Below, piece after piece: positions 8,171-16,523 of a stretch of 64,000 nucleotides of DNA. Numbering within the stretch: position 1 is the first letter of the stretch; each line of letters starts with the position of its first letter. The notes beneath the pieces were generated by a model. It had not been told where the DNA came from. It saw only the letters and a program-made list of their open reading frames with translations, and did not search any database. The DNA comes from Larkinella knui (GTDB lineage: Bacteria > Bacteroidota > Bacteroidia > Cytophagales > Spirosomataceae), in contig NZ_RQJP01000001.1 in assembly GCF_003858645.1 (NCBI RefSeq), positions 372,001-436,000 of the forward strand. The letters are read 5' to 3'. A program made the translations under genes and the position numbers.

Positions 8171-9391
8171 ATGAATCTCAAAACCCGCATTCAACTCTCT
8201 GTAATGATGTTTCTCCTGTTTTCGGTGTGGGGAGCCTGGTACGGACAGATGAGCAAATACCTTTTTACGCAACTACATGCTACCGGCGATCAGGTCGGAA
8301 ATGCGTATACGGCTTTTTCGCTGGCCATGCTGGTGGCCCCCTTTTTTATCGGCCTGATTGCCGACCGGTATTTTGCCGCCCAGAAAGTGCTGGGTGTTTT
8401 GAATCTGGCCGGTGCCGCCATCCTGTTTTTCCTGATTCGCGAAAAAGATCCCGATCAGTTTTTCTGGCAGATTTTAGCCTACTGCCTCACGTTTGCCCCC
8501 GCCATGTCGCTGACGACGTCCATTGCCATGCAGCACATGAAAAATCCGGAGAAAGAATTTCCGGGCATTCGCGTGCTGGGAACGGTGGCGTGGATTGTCA
8601 TCACGAATATTGTCGGTTATTTTAAAGTGGGCGACCAGGTGACGATTTTCCAGATTGCGATGTACATCGCGCTGTTTTTCGGCTTATTCTCCTTTACGCT
8701 GCCGAACACGCCCCCCAAAGCCAGTGCCAATGCCTCGATTGGGCAGATTCTGGGGGTCGATGCTTTTAAATTATTGAAGGATCGGTCGTTTGCCATTTTC
8801 TTCCTGTCGTCCGTGCTGATCTGTATTCCACTGTCGTTTTATTACGCCATGGCCAACCCGGCCCTGACCGATTCGGGAATGACCAACGTGGAGAATAAAA
8901 TGTCGCTGGGTCAGGCTTCGGAGTTTTTCTTTATGTTGCTGATTCCGGTGGCCTTCATGCGTCTGGGGGTCAAATACATGCTGGTGGTTGGGCTGGTGGC
9001 CTGGATTGCGCGCTTTCTGCTGTTTGGCTACGGCGACGCGGGTTCGGGCGAGTGGATGTTTTACATTGCCATCGTTCTGCACGGCGTCTGTTATGATTTC
9101 TTCTTTGTAACGGGTCAGATTTATACCGACAACAAAGCCGGAGAACGCATCAAATCCTCGGCGCAGGGTCTCATTACGCTCGCGACCTACGGGATTGGAA
9201 TGGGCATCGGTTCCAAACTGGCCGGTATTGTAGCCGATATTTACACGGTAAATGGCAAAGTGGACTGGACCTCGGTCTGGCTGGTGCCCGCCGGTATTGC
9301 CGCTGTGGTGCTGGTCCTGTTCGTGCTTATGTTCAACGACCGCAAGAAAACCGTTCCGGCGGAGGATGAGCTGGTAACGGGGCCGCTGTGA
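8171..9391 (+). CDS. NupG-family nucleoside:H+ symporter (MFS)
   Basis: 406 residues with about 12 membrane helices. The N-terminus FLLFSVWGAWYGQMSKYLFTQL and the loop IGLIADRYFAAQKVLGVLNL match the nucleoside:H+ symporter family (NupG/XapB type) of the major facilitator superfamily. It should import purine and pyrimidine nucleosides with protons across the inner membrane. Bacteroidota genomes carry several paralogs, some next to nucleoside hydrolases, but no nucleoside gene adjoins this one. It stands alone, with a putative promoter upstream and a strong terminator downstream. Substrate specificity cannot be read from the sequence. Confidence 0.9.
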   Translation: MNLKTRIQLSVMMFLLFSVWGAWYGQMSKYLFTQLHATGDQVGNAYTAFSLAMLVAPFFIGLIADRYFAAQKVLGVLNLAGAAILFFLIREKDPDQFFWQILAYCLTFAPAMSLTTSIAMQHMKNPEKEFPGIRVLGTVAWIVITNIVGYFKVGDQVTIFQIAMYIALFFGLFSFTLPNTPPKASANASIGQILGVDAFKLLKDRSFAIFFLSSVLICIPLSFYYAMANPALTDSGMTNVENKMSLGQASEFFFMLLIPVAFMRLGVKYMLVVGLVAWIARFLLFGYGDAGSGEWMFYIAIVLHGVCYDFFFVTGQIYTDNKAGERIKSSAQGLITLATYGIGMGIGSKLAGIVADIYTVNGKVDWTSVWLVPAGIAAVVLVLFVLMFNDRKKTVPAEDELVTGPL

Positions 9392-9407
9392 GCCCATATT
9401 GTTAAAA

Positions 9408-9449
9408 AAACACAAAAGGATGTCGCTCAAACGGCATCCTTTTGTGTTT
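9408..9449 (+). terminator. Rho-independent terminator of the permease gene
   Basis: AAACACAAAAGGATG (9408-9422) pairs with CATCCTTTTGTGTTT (9435-9449), extended by three further pairs including one G-U. It begins 17 bp after the permease stop. Confidence 0.88.
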
Positions 9450-9475
9450 CAGAGGAAATTGATGCTATTTAAGGT

Positions 9476-9667
9476 ATGGAAAAGAAGCGAATTGTCTTTT
9501 ACGATGATCTGAATGATCCGTATGAAAAACAGTTAGCCGATGGGTTGAAAGATACGCCCGAGGAGCGGTATGTGAAGTTTTTTCATATGCAGGCCCGACT
9601 TTGGGCGTTGAAAGGATTCCCAAACTGGGAAAGGAAAATAACCATGAAGCCGCATCCGTGGATTTAG
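9476..9667 (+). CDS. Small conserved-type protein upstream of a nucleotidyltransferase
   Basis: 63 residues, charged and helical (MEKKRIVFYDDLNDPYEKQL...RYVKFFHMQARLWALKG), ending in KITMKPHPWI. I do not recognise a named family. From memory, small genes with this layout often sit just upstream of, and overlap, a nucleotidyltransferase-like gene in Bacteroidota, as here: its stop overlaps a possible GTG start at 9658. Whether the pair forms a toxin-antitoxin-like module is not established. Because the partner looks inactivated, this gene may also be decaying. Confidence 0.55.
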   Translation: MEKKRIVFYDDLNDPYEKQLADGLKDTPEERYVKFFHMQARLWALKGFPNWERKITMKPHPWI

Positions 9668-10140
9668 AAAACGAAGATTTCCGGTTGTTTGCGGAACACG
9701 CCGAGCGTTGCCAGTAAAAATACATGGTGATTGGCGGTTTTGCCATGTATCTCAACGGGCTTTCCCGGGCAACGGAAGATGTTTACGTTTGGATGGAGGC
9801 TACGCACGAAAATGGGATGCGATTAATCTGCACTCTTCTGGGAATGGGCTATGAAGAAGATGAACTTAGCCACGTTAAGACCCTGGACTTTACGCAAATA
9901 CAAATTTTCGGTCTGAATAATTACATCGATGTGCTGACTGTCGTACACCGGAACTTTAAATTTGAAGAATGCTATAACCGCTCCAGAACCTGCTTTAATC
10001 CGCACGGAAACACGATCCGGTTTTTACATTTAAAGGACCTGAGAGAAACGAAGATTTTGGCCCGGCGACCGCAGGACATACGGAATGTGATTCAAATTGA
10101 TGATTTTTTGAAAAAGCAGGCGGAAGATGCCGGGCGATAA
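9658..10140 (+). pseudogene. Nucleotidyltransferase-like gene broken by an in-frame stop
   Basis: From GTG 9658 the frame reads VDLENEDFRLFAEHAERCQ, hits TAA at 9715-9717, then continues KYMVIGGFAMYLNGLSRATED. This is one uninterrupted family sequence apart from the stop. The family has an N-terminal helix before the GG motif and a catalytic ED-x-D pattern. Here the second acidic residue appears replaced by Tyr (RATEDVYVWME, where family members usually have D-[IV]-D), a second disabling change. The rest (HLKDLRETKILARRPQDIRNVIQIDDFLKK) is intact. A shortened protein from ATG 9724 is possible but would lack the first helix. A sequencing error could explain the stop but not also the Tyr. Confidence 0.6.
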
Positions 10141-10228
10141 TTTTATGCGTAATCCTTCCGTTTCCCTCAAAACAAAACCTGGGAAAATCTTCAGGCGATA
10201 CGCTTACCTTCCCTCTTCAGAATAGCAA

Positions 10229-12397
10229 TCAGGAAACGGGCAGACTGATGGTAAACTCGGTAAACTCATTTTCCCCGGTTTCCAGCGAAATGCTGCCGCC
10301 GTAGCCTTTGGTGATGATGTCGTAACTGAGTGATAAGCCCAGCCCCGTTCCTTCGCCACTGGGTTTGGTGGTAAAAAAAGGCTGGAATACTTTCTGTCGC
10401 AGGTCTGGCGGAATACCGGTTCCGTTGTCTCTTACCTGAATAATTAGCTGGTTTTCTGTGCGTTTGGTTCGTACCGTGACTTCGGGTTTGTAGCCGCCTG
10501 GGGCGTTCTGCTTCTGTTTCCGAACGGCATAAAAAGCATTTGTAAACAGGTTGAGCAGAACGCGCCCTATTTCCTGCGGGACAACCGCAATAAGCCCCAG
10601 ATTCGCAGCCAGATCCGTAGTCAGGGTGGCTTCAAAAGTGTGATCCTTGGTCCGGATGCCGTGATAAGCTAGCTTAAGATATTCGTCAATCAGGGCATTC
10701 AGGTCGGTTGGAAGCCTTTCGCCGGTGATGCTGCGGCTGTGTTCAAGCATACCTTTGACAATGGCCGAAGCCCGCCCGCCATGGTGGGTTATCTTCCGCA
10801 GGTTTTGCCCCAGATCGGCCAGCAACTCGGCTTCCAGCCCACTGTCGCGCTCCGTCTTAGCGGCTTCTTCGGTCAGTTCTGCTACCAGTTCGGAAGAGAC
10901 CTCCGAGAAGTTATTGACAAAATTGAGCGGATTTTGAATTTCATGGGCAATACCGGCCGTCAGTTCGCCCAGCGAGGCCATTTTGGCGGATTGAATCAAC
11001 TGGTTTTGAGTATCCCGCAACTCCGTCAGTGACTGCTTCAGTTCGTTGGTGCGCTCGGCTACCTGGTGTTCCAGCAATTCGTTCTGGCTGGCCAGTAGTA
11101 GTTGTTTTTCCTGTTCATGGGCCAGCATCTGCGCGGATAACCGGTTGACTTCATCCAGTTTCTGGCGGAGCGACTGGTACGTCCGGGCATAATCGCGCAC
11201 CAGCGAAAGGGACAGGCCCACGGGAATGCTGAAGAGGGAAATGAGCGCCATGACGACCGTCAGGGCCATTAGCCAGTCGAATTGGCCTTCGCGCTTGTAG
11301 GCATGGTTCAGCAGGGATCCACCAACCGCCACCGGAATAATGGCCAGCATCATAAAAAGCGTAAACTTAAGCGATTTCCAGGGCAGCCGGGCATCCGGGT
11401 CGGGGTTTTGCCGCTTCGCCAGCCAGCTAACCCGGATGTATTCGGCCACCACCAGCGCAAAAGGAATCCAGGAAATGGAAACGGGACTGACAAAAACGGT
11501 GTACACAACGTCCACCGTTAACAGCAGCAGCGTGCCTCGGAAAATCCAGCCGGGGCGTCGGCCAAGGTAGGTATAAACCGATAGCAGAAGCAGCCCAAAT
11601 GCGCCGTTCATAACCAGCCAGCTGACGGCTCCCATGACTGAATTAGCAAACAGGGTGCCGGTCAATTCACTGATCAGGTCGACCACAAAAATGAGCGAAA
11701 AAAACAGCATCATCAGGCTCAGAATCCGGTTGATTCGCTGGGTAGGATTGGCGCGGTAGAACAAGAAATGCAGCAGGCTCAGGACACCGAATAAGCCCGC
11801 CATTAAATAGGAGAGACCTGCCGAAACCCGCTGGTTATCCAGAAGATTGACGGTTGCCCGGTCGCCCGGTTCAATGTCGAGCGCAAAAGGCTCTTTGTCG
11901 ATGAGCATACTGACGTTGGGATCGCGCCGAAAGGCGTAGCGCACCGCCAGCAGGTGCTGGCTGGTATCGGCAACCGGAATGGGAATCAGGACCGAAATGC
12001 GTTGGGAACCGCCCGAACCAAACCGGAAAGGCCGCAGCGTTGCCACTCGTTTGCCGTCGAGATACAGCACCGAACTCCCAAATTGCCGGATGGTCAGCGT
12101 GACCCCGTTCCTGGGGAGCTGCCGGAGCCGGAATGTTTTCCGGAACCAGCCCCGACCGGTTTGCCAAAGCGTGGGGTTTTCGACCAGACTCGTACGGGGG
12201 CTGATTTTTTTCCAGTGGCGGGTGTCGTAGGCCGGATTAGCCCAGGTGGTGCTGTCGCCGGCGCGAAAGTGCCACACACTTTCAGTTGTAAACCGGGTGT
12301 TGGTGGGGGTGTTGATGTTGATGACCTGCGCGCTTGTTTGGGCGAAAGCGAAAAGCAGCAGGAAACCCGCAGTCAGGATCCGGAAGAAACGTATCAT
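10229..12397 (-). CDS. Seven-helix membrane sensor histidine kinase
   Basis: About 722 residues from the ATG at 12397 (MIRFFRILTAGFLLLF); the frame extends upstream to 12454 without a signal-like start. Order: signal peptide; a periplasmic jelly-roll sensor at ~30-190 (WHFRAGDSTTWANPAYDTRHW, GWFRKTFRL); a seven-helix membrane region at ~195-415; a coiled coil (SLRQKLDEVNRLSAQ...LLEHQVAERTNELKQSL); HisKA with His485 in GIAHEIQNPLNFVNN; and HATPase_c with LLNLFTNAFYAV, DNGTGIPPDL and GTGLGLSLSYDI. It matches 7TMR-DISM-type kinases. No response regulator is adjacent. Two DUF1801 genes lie 61 bp upstream on the same strand. Confidence 0.93.
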   Translation of the reverse strand: MIRFFRILTAGFLLLFAFAQTSAQVININTPTNTRFTTESVWHFRAGDSTTWANPAYDTRHWKKISPRTSLVENPTLWQTGRGWFRKTFRLRQLPRNGVTLTIRQFGSSVLYLDGKRVATLRPFRFGSGGSQRISVLIPIPVADTSQHLLAVRYAFRRDPNVSMLIDKEPFALDIEPGDRATVNLLDNQRVSAGLSYLMAGLFGVLSLLHFLFYRANPTQRINRILSLMMLFFSLIFVVDLISELTGTLFANSVMGAVSWLVMNGAFGLLLLSVYTYLGRRPGWIFRGTLLLLTVDVVYTVFVSPVSISWIPFALVVAEYIRVSWLAKRQNPDPDARLPWKSLKFTLFMMLAIIPVAVGGSLLNHAYKREGQFDWLMALTVVMALISLFSIPVGLSLSLVRDYARTYQSLRQKLDEVNRLSAQMLAHEQEKQLLLASQNELLEHQVAERTNELKQSLTELRDTQNQLIQSAKMASLGELTAGIAHEIQNPLNFVNNFSEVSSELVAELTEEAAKTERDSGLEAELLADLGQNLRKITHHGGRASAIVKGMLEHSRSITGERLPTDLNALIDEYLKLAYHGIRTKDHTFEATLTTDLAANLGLIAVVPQEIGRVLLNLFTNAFYAVRKQKQNAPGGYKPEVTVRTKRTENQLIIQVRDNGTGIPPDLRQKVFQPFFTTKPSGEGTGLGLSLSYDIITKGYGGSISLETGENEFTEFTISLPVS

Positions 12398-12458
12398 ACA
12401 GCAAATTACATCCACCCGGCCTGGTTTGCAATACCGGACAAGTAGGGCTGTCACTTAT

Positions 12459-12866
12459 TCATTTTTCCACCTGCCTGAGCCATTCGTGAATCACCGTCTG
12501 CAGTGCTTTTTTTTTCGACTGAATATCCGCCTGATCCGTAAAGAGAGCAATCCGCCGACCGTCGTCGTACGTACCTGCGAGCAAACCGGAGGTGTCATTG
12601 ACCCGGGCCCCAGTCGGAAAAACCAGCCTGATTTGCCCTTTATGCAGGTTAAAAACCGCTATGTCGCGTTTGTACTCCTTCGGATCGAACGGTTTCATTT
12701 CCCCGGTGTAATAGAAACTCGGGTTATTCCACTTGATTCGTTCGCCAATTGCGGGGTCGGTGTTCAGAATAATTTGCCGGATGTTTTCGACGAGCTGCCC
12801 CAGACCGGGCTCGAGTTTTTGGATATGGTCGGTTACCTGCTCTTCGTCAGAGCGCTTTTTGGGCAT
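12459..12866 (-). CDS. DUF1801 (YdhG-like) protein
   Basis: 135 residues. The pattern (IRQIILNTDPAIGERIKWNNPSFYYTGEM...FNLHKGQIRLVFPTGA) matches the small DUF1801/YdhG_co fold related to frataxin-like proteins. It has no signal peptide and is cytosolic. The biochemical role of the family is unsettled; some members have been linked to intracellular iron handling. It starts 6 bp after the stop of a second DUF1801 gene, so the two are co-transcribed. Confidence 0.85.
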   Translation of the reverse strand: MPKKRSDEEQVTDHIQKLEPGLGQLVENIRQIILNTDPAIGERIKWNNPSFYYTGEMKPFDPKEYKRDIAVFNLHKGQIRLVFPTGARVNDTSGLLAGTYDDGRRIALFTDQADIQSKKKALQTVIHEWLRQVEK

Positions 12867-12872
12867 GATGGC

Positions 12873-13247
12873 TCAGTTCTTTCTTGGTTTTGCTTCGGCT
12901 TTCTGAAGGTTCTCCGTTACCCGAAATTTGACAATATCGGCGATCAGGTCGAGCGGCATCGGTTTGTCGATCGGAAACTGAACCGAGCCTTTGGCGCCTT
13001 TATACGCAGCGAGTGCTTCCTTAAAAGCGTCAATTCCGGATGGAACCGGATAGAACCCGATGTGGTTTTTAAAAGCTGCAAAATGCACCAGATTGCCCTT
13101 CAGCGTGAACGTCGGCATCCCATAACTAATGGTTTCTCCGGCGTCGGGGGCCGCTTTCCGAACGGTTTCCCGAACCTGCTTCAGAAGGTCCTGCGTTTCG
13201 GCCGGAAACCCGGCGATGTAGCTGTCGATGTCGGCGGGTTTGTTCAT
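12873..13247 (-). CDS. DUF1801 (YdhG-like) protein
   Basis: 124 residues: DIDSYIAGFPAETQDLLKQVRETVRKAAPDAGETISYGMPTFTLKGNLVHFAAFKNHIGFYP is a canonical DUF1801 core, closer to the YdhG/iron-chaperone subtype than its downstream neighbour. It is the first gene of a two-gene unit, and the divergence between the two suggests an old duplication or separate acquisition rather than a recent tandem copy. Function is inferred from the family only. Confidence 0.87.
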   Translation of the reverse strand: MNKPADIDSYIAGFPAETQDLLKQVRETVRKAAPDAGETISYGMPTFTLKGNLVHFAAFKNHIGFYPVPSGIDAFKEALAAYKGAKGSVQFPIDKPMPLDLIADIVKFRVTENLQKAEAKPRKN

Positions 13248-13418
13248 GGCTGAAGGCTGTCCGGTTCGTTTTCAAAGATAGTCTTTTATCTATTTTCTCC
13301 GCTATTTATTGATCTAATCGGGGTGGGTAACCTCACAAGAAGTGAAGGTATACAAGTTCGAGCGTTGCACTGCTAAAAAGTTAAAGCAATCTGCAAGAGA
13401 CGGCAGGTGATGGGCAGA

Positions 13419-13922
13419 TCAATCGCTGTATTTGGTTTTGTCTGCATACAGAGACTGCCGTAAACTATACGTCTTTAAAACATAAAAAAGAGATGCGCCA
13501 ACAAAGTAAAGCCGTATGGCATTGCCAATAAGCCAGATTACCGAAAGCGTAAAAAGCTTGTGTTGGTATTTTTCCAGGTCGCCGAAAAACAATTTTAAAT
13601 TAAGTTGCGTGACAATCAGTATCGTTAAAAAAATAGCTATCCAGCCCGTGATAACTGCCTTTTTTAAGAGGTTTTTTTGCTTTTCGCCGGTTGATTTAAA
13701 ATATAAAACCGTAGTGGCAACTACGGCCAATTGGGTAAATGGAACATAGTAGTAAATTTGATTGGTGATTTTAAAATAGTTTTGCCAACCTTTTAATGCT
13801 TCGTAAGAATCTGTGAGCTGGTTAGGTGCTAAAACGATTTCTTCGTAAAGGTTTCCAAAAAACCAGTGGGCCATAAAAAACAAAGCGAAGGCTACTAATC
13901 TGTCAAATGTTTTGTCTTGCAT
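13419..13922 (-). CDS. Small integral membrane protein of unknown function
   Basis: 167 residues with four likely membrane helices: ~7-27 (RLVAFALFFMAHWFFGNLY), ~55-75 (YYYVPFTQLAVVATTVLYF), ~88-108 (AVITGWIAIFLTILIVTQLN) and ~125-150 (LFTLSVIWLIGNAIRLYFVG). No family is recognised. It lies 76 bp downstream of a Crp-like regulator on the same strand, and this pair is visibly more AT-rich than the neighbours, suggesting a small acquired regulator-target unit. Confidence 0.75.
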   Translation of the reverse strand: MQDKTFDRLVAFALFFMAHWFFGNLYEEIVLAPNQLTDSYEALKGWQNYFKITNQIYYYVPFTQLAVVATTVLYFKSTGEKQKNLLKKAVITGWIAIFLTILIVTQLNLKLFFGDLEKYQHKLFTLSVIWLIGNAIRLYFVGASLFYVLKTYSLRQSLYADKTKYSD

Positions 13923-13998
13923 ATCAATTATCGTTTAATTTCCATGCAAAAATCGGAAGTATGCGCTTTGTCAAAATTGCCAAATGGCAAGAAATGAA

Positions 13999-14562
13999 TT
14001 ATTTGATATTTTTTCTTAACCGACTCAACGAAGTTGGTGTTATGCCCAGATACGATGATAAATGTTTTAAAGGGACCCTTTGAAGAAGGTCAGAGCGCTC
14101 TAACGCCGTCAAATAGCGTTCTTCTGCCGTCTTGGTTTGATAGTCGAGAATACCGTCGATTACTTTCAGAAAAGCAGTTTCCCATACCAGTCTGCCAAAC
14201 TGCTGCCATTCGGGATACTGCTTATAGAGCTTTTCCATTTTGTCATTCGTGATGGTCAGCAGAACGGTATCTTCCAGGGTTTGTATAGTGAAGCGGGATG
14301 GCTTTTGGCTTTTTAAACTTGAAAGCTCGGTAAAAAACTCGTTTTCCAATGCAATCCAACCCGTTATCTGTTTGTCGTCTGCATCGTAGTAAATGCGTAT
14401 AGCGCCTGATTTAATAAAAAAGTAGTCGGTAGCAATATGTCCCTGTTTTAAAATGAATTTCCCTTTAGCAACTGATCGTACTTTAAAATTAGAGACGATC
14501 GTTACAAGGGCGCTAGTATCAACCTGTATTGTAGATTTTATAAAGTTTTCCAGCTCTTCCAT
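13999..14562 (-). CDS. Crp/Fnr-family transcriptional regulator
   Basis: 187 residues from MEELENFIKS (ATG 14562); an upstream ATG at 14592 would add ten. An N-terminal cyclic-nucleotide-binding-type beta-barrel (KGKFILKQGHIATDYFFIKSGAIRIYY) is followed by a dimer helix and a C-terminal helix-turn-helix (LLQRVPLKHLSSYLGITPTSLSRLRKNI). The barrel lacks the conserved cAMP-binding Arg-Ser pair, and no Fe-S Cys cluster is present, so the effector is unknown. Such small Bacteroidota Crp-like proteins often control an adjacent gene; here that is the four-helix membrane protein downstream. Confidence 0.88.
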   Translation of the reverse strand: MEELENFIKSTIQVDTSALVTIVSNFKVRSVAKGKFILKQGHIATDYFFIKSGAIRIYYDADDKQITGWIALENEFFTELSSLKSQKPSRFTIQTLEDTVLLTITNDKMEKLYKQYPEWQQFGRLVWETAFLKVIDGILDYQTKTAEERYLTALERSDLLQRVPLKHLSSYLGITPTSLSRLRKNIK

Positions 14563-14705
14563 TCCGATTTTCCAATCAAGGCTTATCACCAAAAGTTGAA
14601 GGCATTACTTTGCAGAGGTGAGTTGATTAATTTAAAAAGTACCAACAATGTATTAAGCTTTTAGACGGAAAATGAACCGGTATTTTTGAAGGATGGGATA
14701 GCTGC

Positions 14706-16418
14706 CTACGCAATTTCGCACCCCAGAATCTTCTCCAGACACTTCATCGTAATCAAATACGTCGGCTTCACGCCCAGCGTCCCCAAACTCCCGGAGGCCA
14801 GCGTGGCACCGGTGAGCAGCGGGTTGTCGGACGCGTAATACGCATACCGGACCTTCATGCTGGGTTGCACACTGCCCCGGATTTTGGCGTGCGACTGGAT
14901 GGCTTTCTGGTAATGCGCCCCTTCCATCTCCAGGCCGACGGCTTTCCAGGATGAGTTCTTGAAGTACGCCAGAATGTCCTTGTTTTGCAACGACGTGCCC
15001 AAAACCGTAATCATCGCGCCCTCGTAAGCCGCAATCCCAAAACCCTCAAAATCAGCAGCCGAAAAGTCATTTTCCAGCGGATAGTTGTCGGCGGTTCCTT
15101 CAAAAATGTGCGCTGTCGGGATCATCAGGTCGCCTTTGTCGCCGGTCAGAATACCGGCTTTGCCCATGATCGAGATGGAAGCCACGTTCAACGCAAAGGA
15201 CTCGTCGCCGTGGTCATACGGTTTCAGCAATTCATCCATCGTCTCGAACGCCTGTTCGCCAAAAGCGTAGTCCATCACCAGCAGCAGCGGCTGGGTTTCC
15301 TGAACCAAAGCCGGGTCGTGGGCAATTTCGGGCGACAGTTTCGTGGCATCGAGCCGGGCCGTATCGATGAGTTGAACCAGCAGATTGGTGCCGCCCGGAT
15401 CTTCCAGCTCGTGCAAACCGTGGGCCTCGGCAAATTCGGTAACCTGCTGGCGGAGTTCCTGTTGTGCGGGTTGACTGAGCTTGTACGCCAGATCGTACAG
15501 ATTGTCCCAGGACGTCAGATCGGCCAGGGCCGCCGGCGCATACAGGCAGTTGACCACACTGTGCGGATTGGCGCTGATGATGTGAATGGGGCGGTTTTGC
15601 CAGCCATTGGTCTGAATAGAATGCTTGATGCGGGTGGCCCAGCGCTCGCCGTACAGATGCTGCCCGACGCGTTCCCGCAACATCGGCGTGAAGTTGATTT
15701 CGCGGTCGACGTTCTTCTCCTGAATTTCACGAACCGACACACTGCCCAGGCCGTATACAATCTGAAACAGCCCGGTATTAGTCCCGGCGGTTTCCTCGAA
15801 CCGATGGAAAGCCTGCTGGGTTTCTTCAAAAGTGCGGCCCAGAATCGAGCTGAGGTACATTAGCGCCAGTTCCTGTTCGTCTTCTTTTACGGTTCCACCC
15901 GACTTGATGATGGCTTCCAGTTTCTCCCATTCCCGGAGTTTGTTGCCTCGCTCGATGAACACATTACGCCGGATTTTATCGGCTTCCATGAACATGAACG
16001 TCAGGTGGGTCAGGATGTCGTAGATTTCACTGCGGCCATTGGTGACCTCGATCACCATTTGTTCCGCATCGACGCGGTAACAGTTCCGACGCCGTTTGGC
16101 CGGGACCAGAACCGGAAACCGCGAATGCTCAAATCCTTCGCGCGAAACCAGCGTGATCACCCGGCAGGCTTCGATGCCCTTCGGCAACCGGTCCATGACG
16201 TAGACCAGTCCGTCGAGTTCCACCCGCTGCGGATCGTCGACGGAGCCGTAAATTTCGGGCCGGAGCGTCAGCAAAGCCTGCCGGATTTCTTCGCCCGATA
16301 CGCCGGACGGTTTATAAAATCCCCGGTTGAAGAGGTGGCGCATCGTAATGTACAGCCGTTCGATGGCAAGGCGGGATTCCTGGGCGCGGGTGAGTGGGGG
16401 CGAATAGTCGGTATGCAT
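14706..16418 (-). CDS. DUF6909-like protein with nucleosidase-like C-terminal half
   Basis: 570 residues, no signal peptide or membrane helix. Residues 1-200 are helical and unassigned (SRLAIERLYITMRHLFNRGFYKPSG; LLTLRPEIYG). From ~270 the protein shows motifs reminiscent of the nucleoside phosphorylase/nucleosidase superfamily: SIMGKAGILTGDKGDLMIPTAHIFEG (~410-435) and GLEMEGAHYQKAI (~510-525), like the EMEGA motif of MTA/SAH nucleosidases. I recall this as the DUF6909 family, but the assignment is from memory. The substrate may be a nucleoside or nucleotide; no enzyme activity is claimed. It is divergently transcribed from the FkbM methyltransferase gene. Confidence 0.75.
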   Translation of the reverse strand: MHTDYSPPLTRAQESRLAIERLYITMRHLFNRGFYKPSGVSGEEIRQALLTLRPEIYGSVDDPQRVELDGLVYVMDRLPKGIEACRVITLVSREGFEHSRFPVLVPAKRRRNCYRVDAEQMVIEVTNGRSEIYDILTHLTFMFMEADKIRRNVFIERGNKLREWEKLEAIIKSGGTVKEDEQELALMYLSSILGRTFEETQQAFHRFEETAGTNTGLFQIVYGLGSVSVREIQEKNVDREINFTPMLRERVGQHLYGERWATRIKHSIQTNGWQNRPIHIISANPHSVVNCLYAPAALADLTSWDNLYDLAYKLSQPAQQELRQQVTEFAEAHGLHELEDPGGTNLLVQLIDTARLDATKLSPEIAHDPALVQETQPLLLVMDYAFGEQAFETMDELLKPYDHGDESFALNVASISIMGKAGILTGDKGDLMIPTAHIFEGTADNYPLENDFSAADFEGFGIAAYEGAMITVLGTSLQNKDILAYFKNSSWKAVGLEMEGAHYQKAIQSHAKIRGSVQPSMKVRYAYYASDNPLLTGATLASGSLGTLGVKPTYLITMKCLEKILGCEIA

Positions 16419-16523
16419 GGCAGAATGAGCGAATGAGTCGCAAGATAAACGATCGGTTGCTGTCTTTTGAAAAACTCATTTTATTTAATACAGAAGACAT
16501 TACCTTGTGTTTTTTTACGAAAA

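Noticed and set aside
12246-13253. 335-residue plus frame across the DUF1801 genes
   Set aside because: Antisense to two recognised DUF1801 proteins and the kinase start; no domain.
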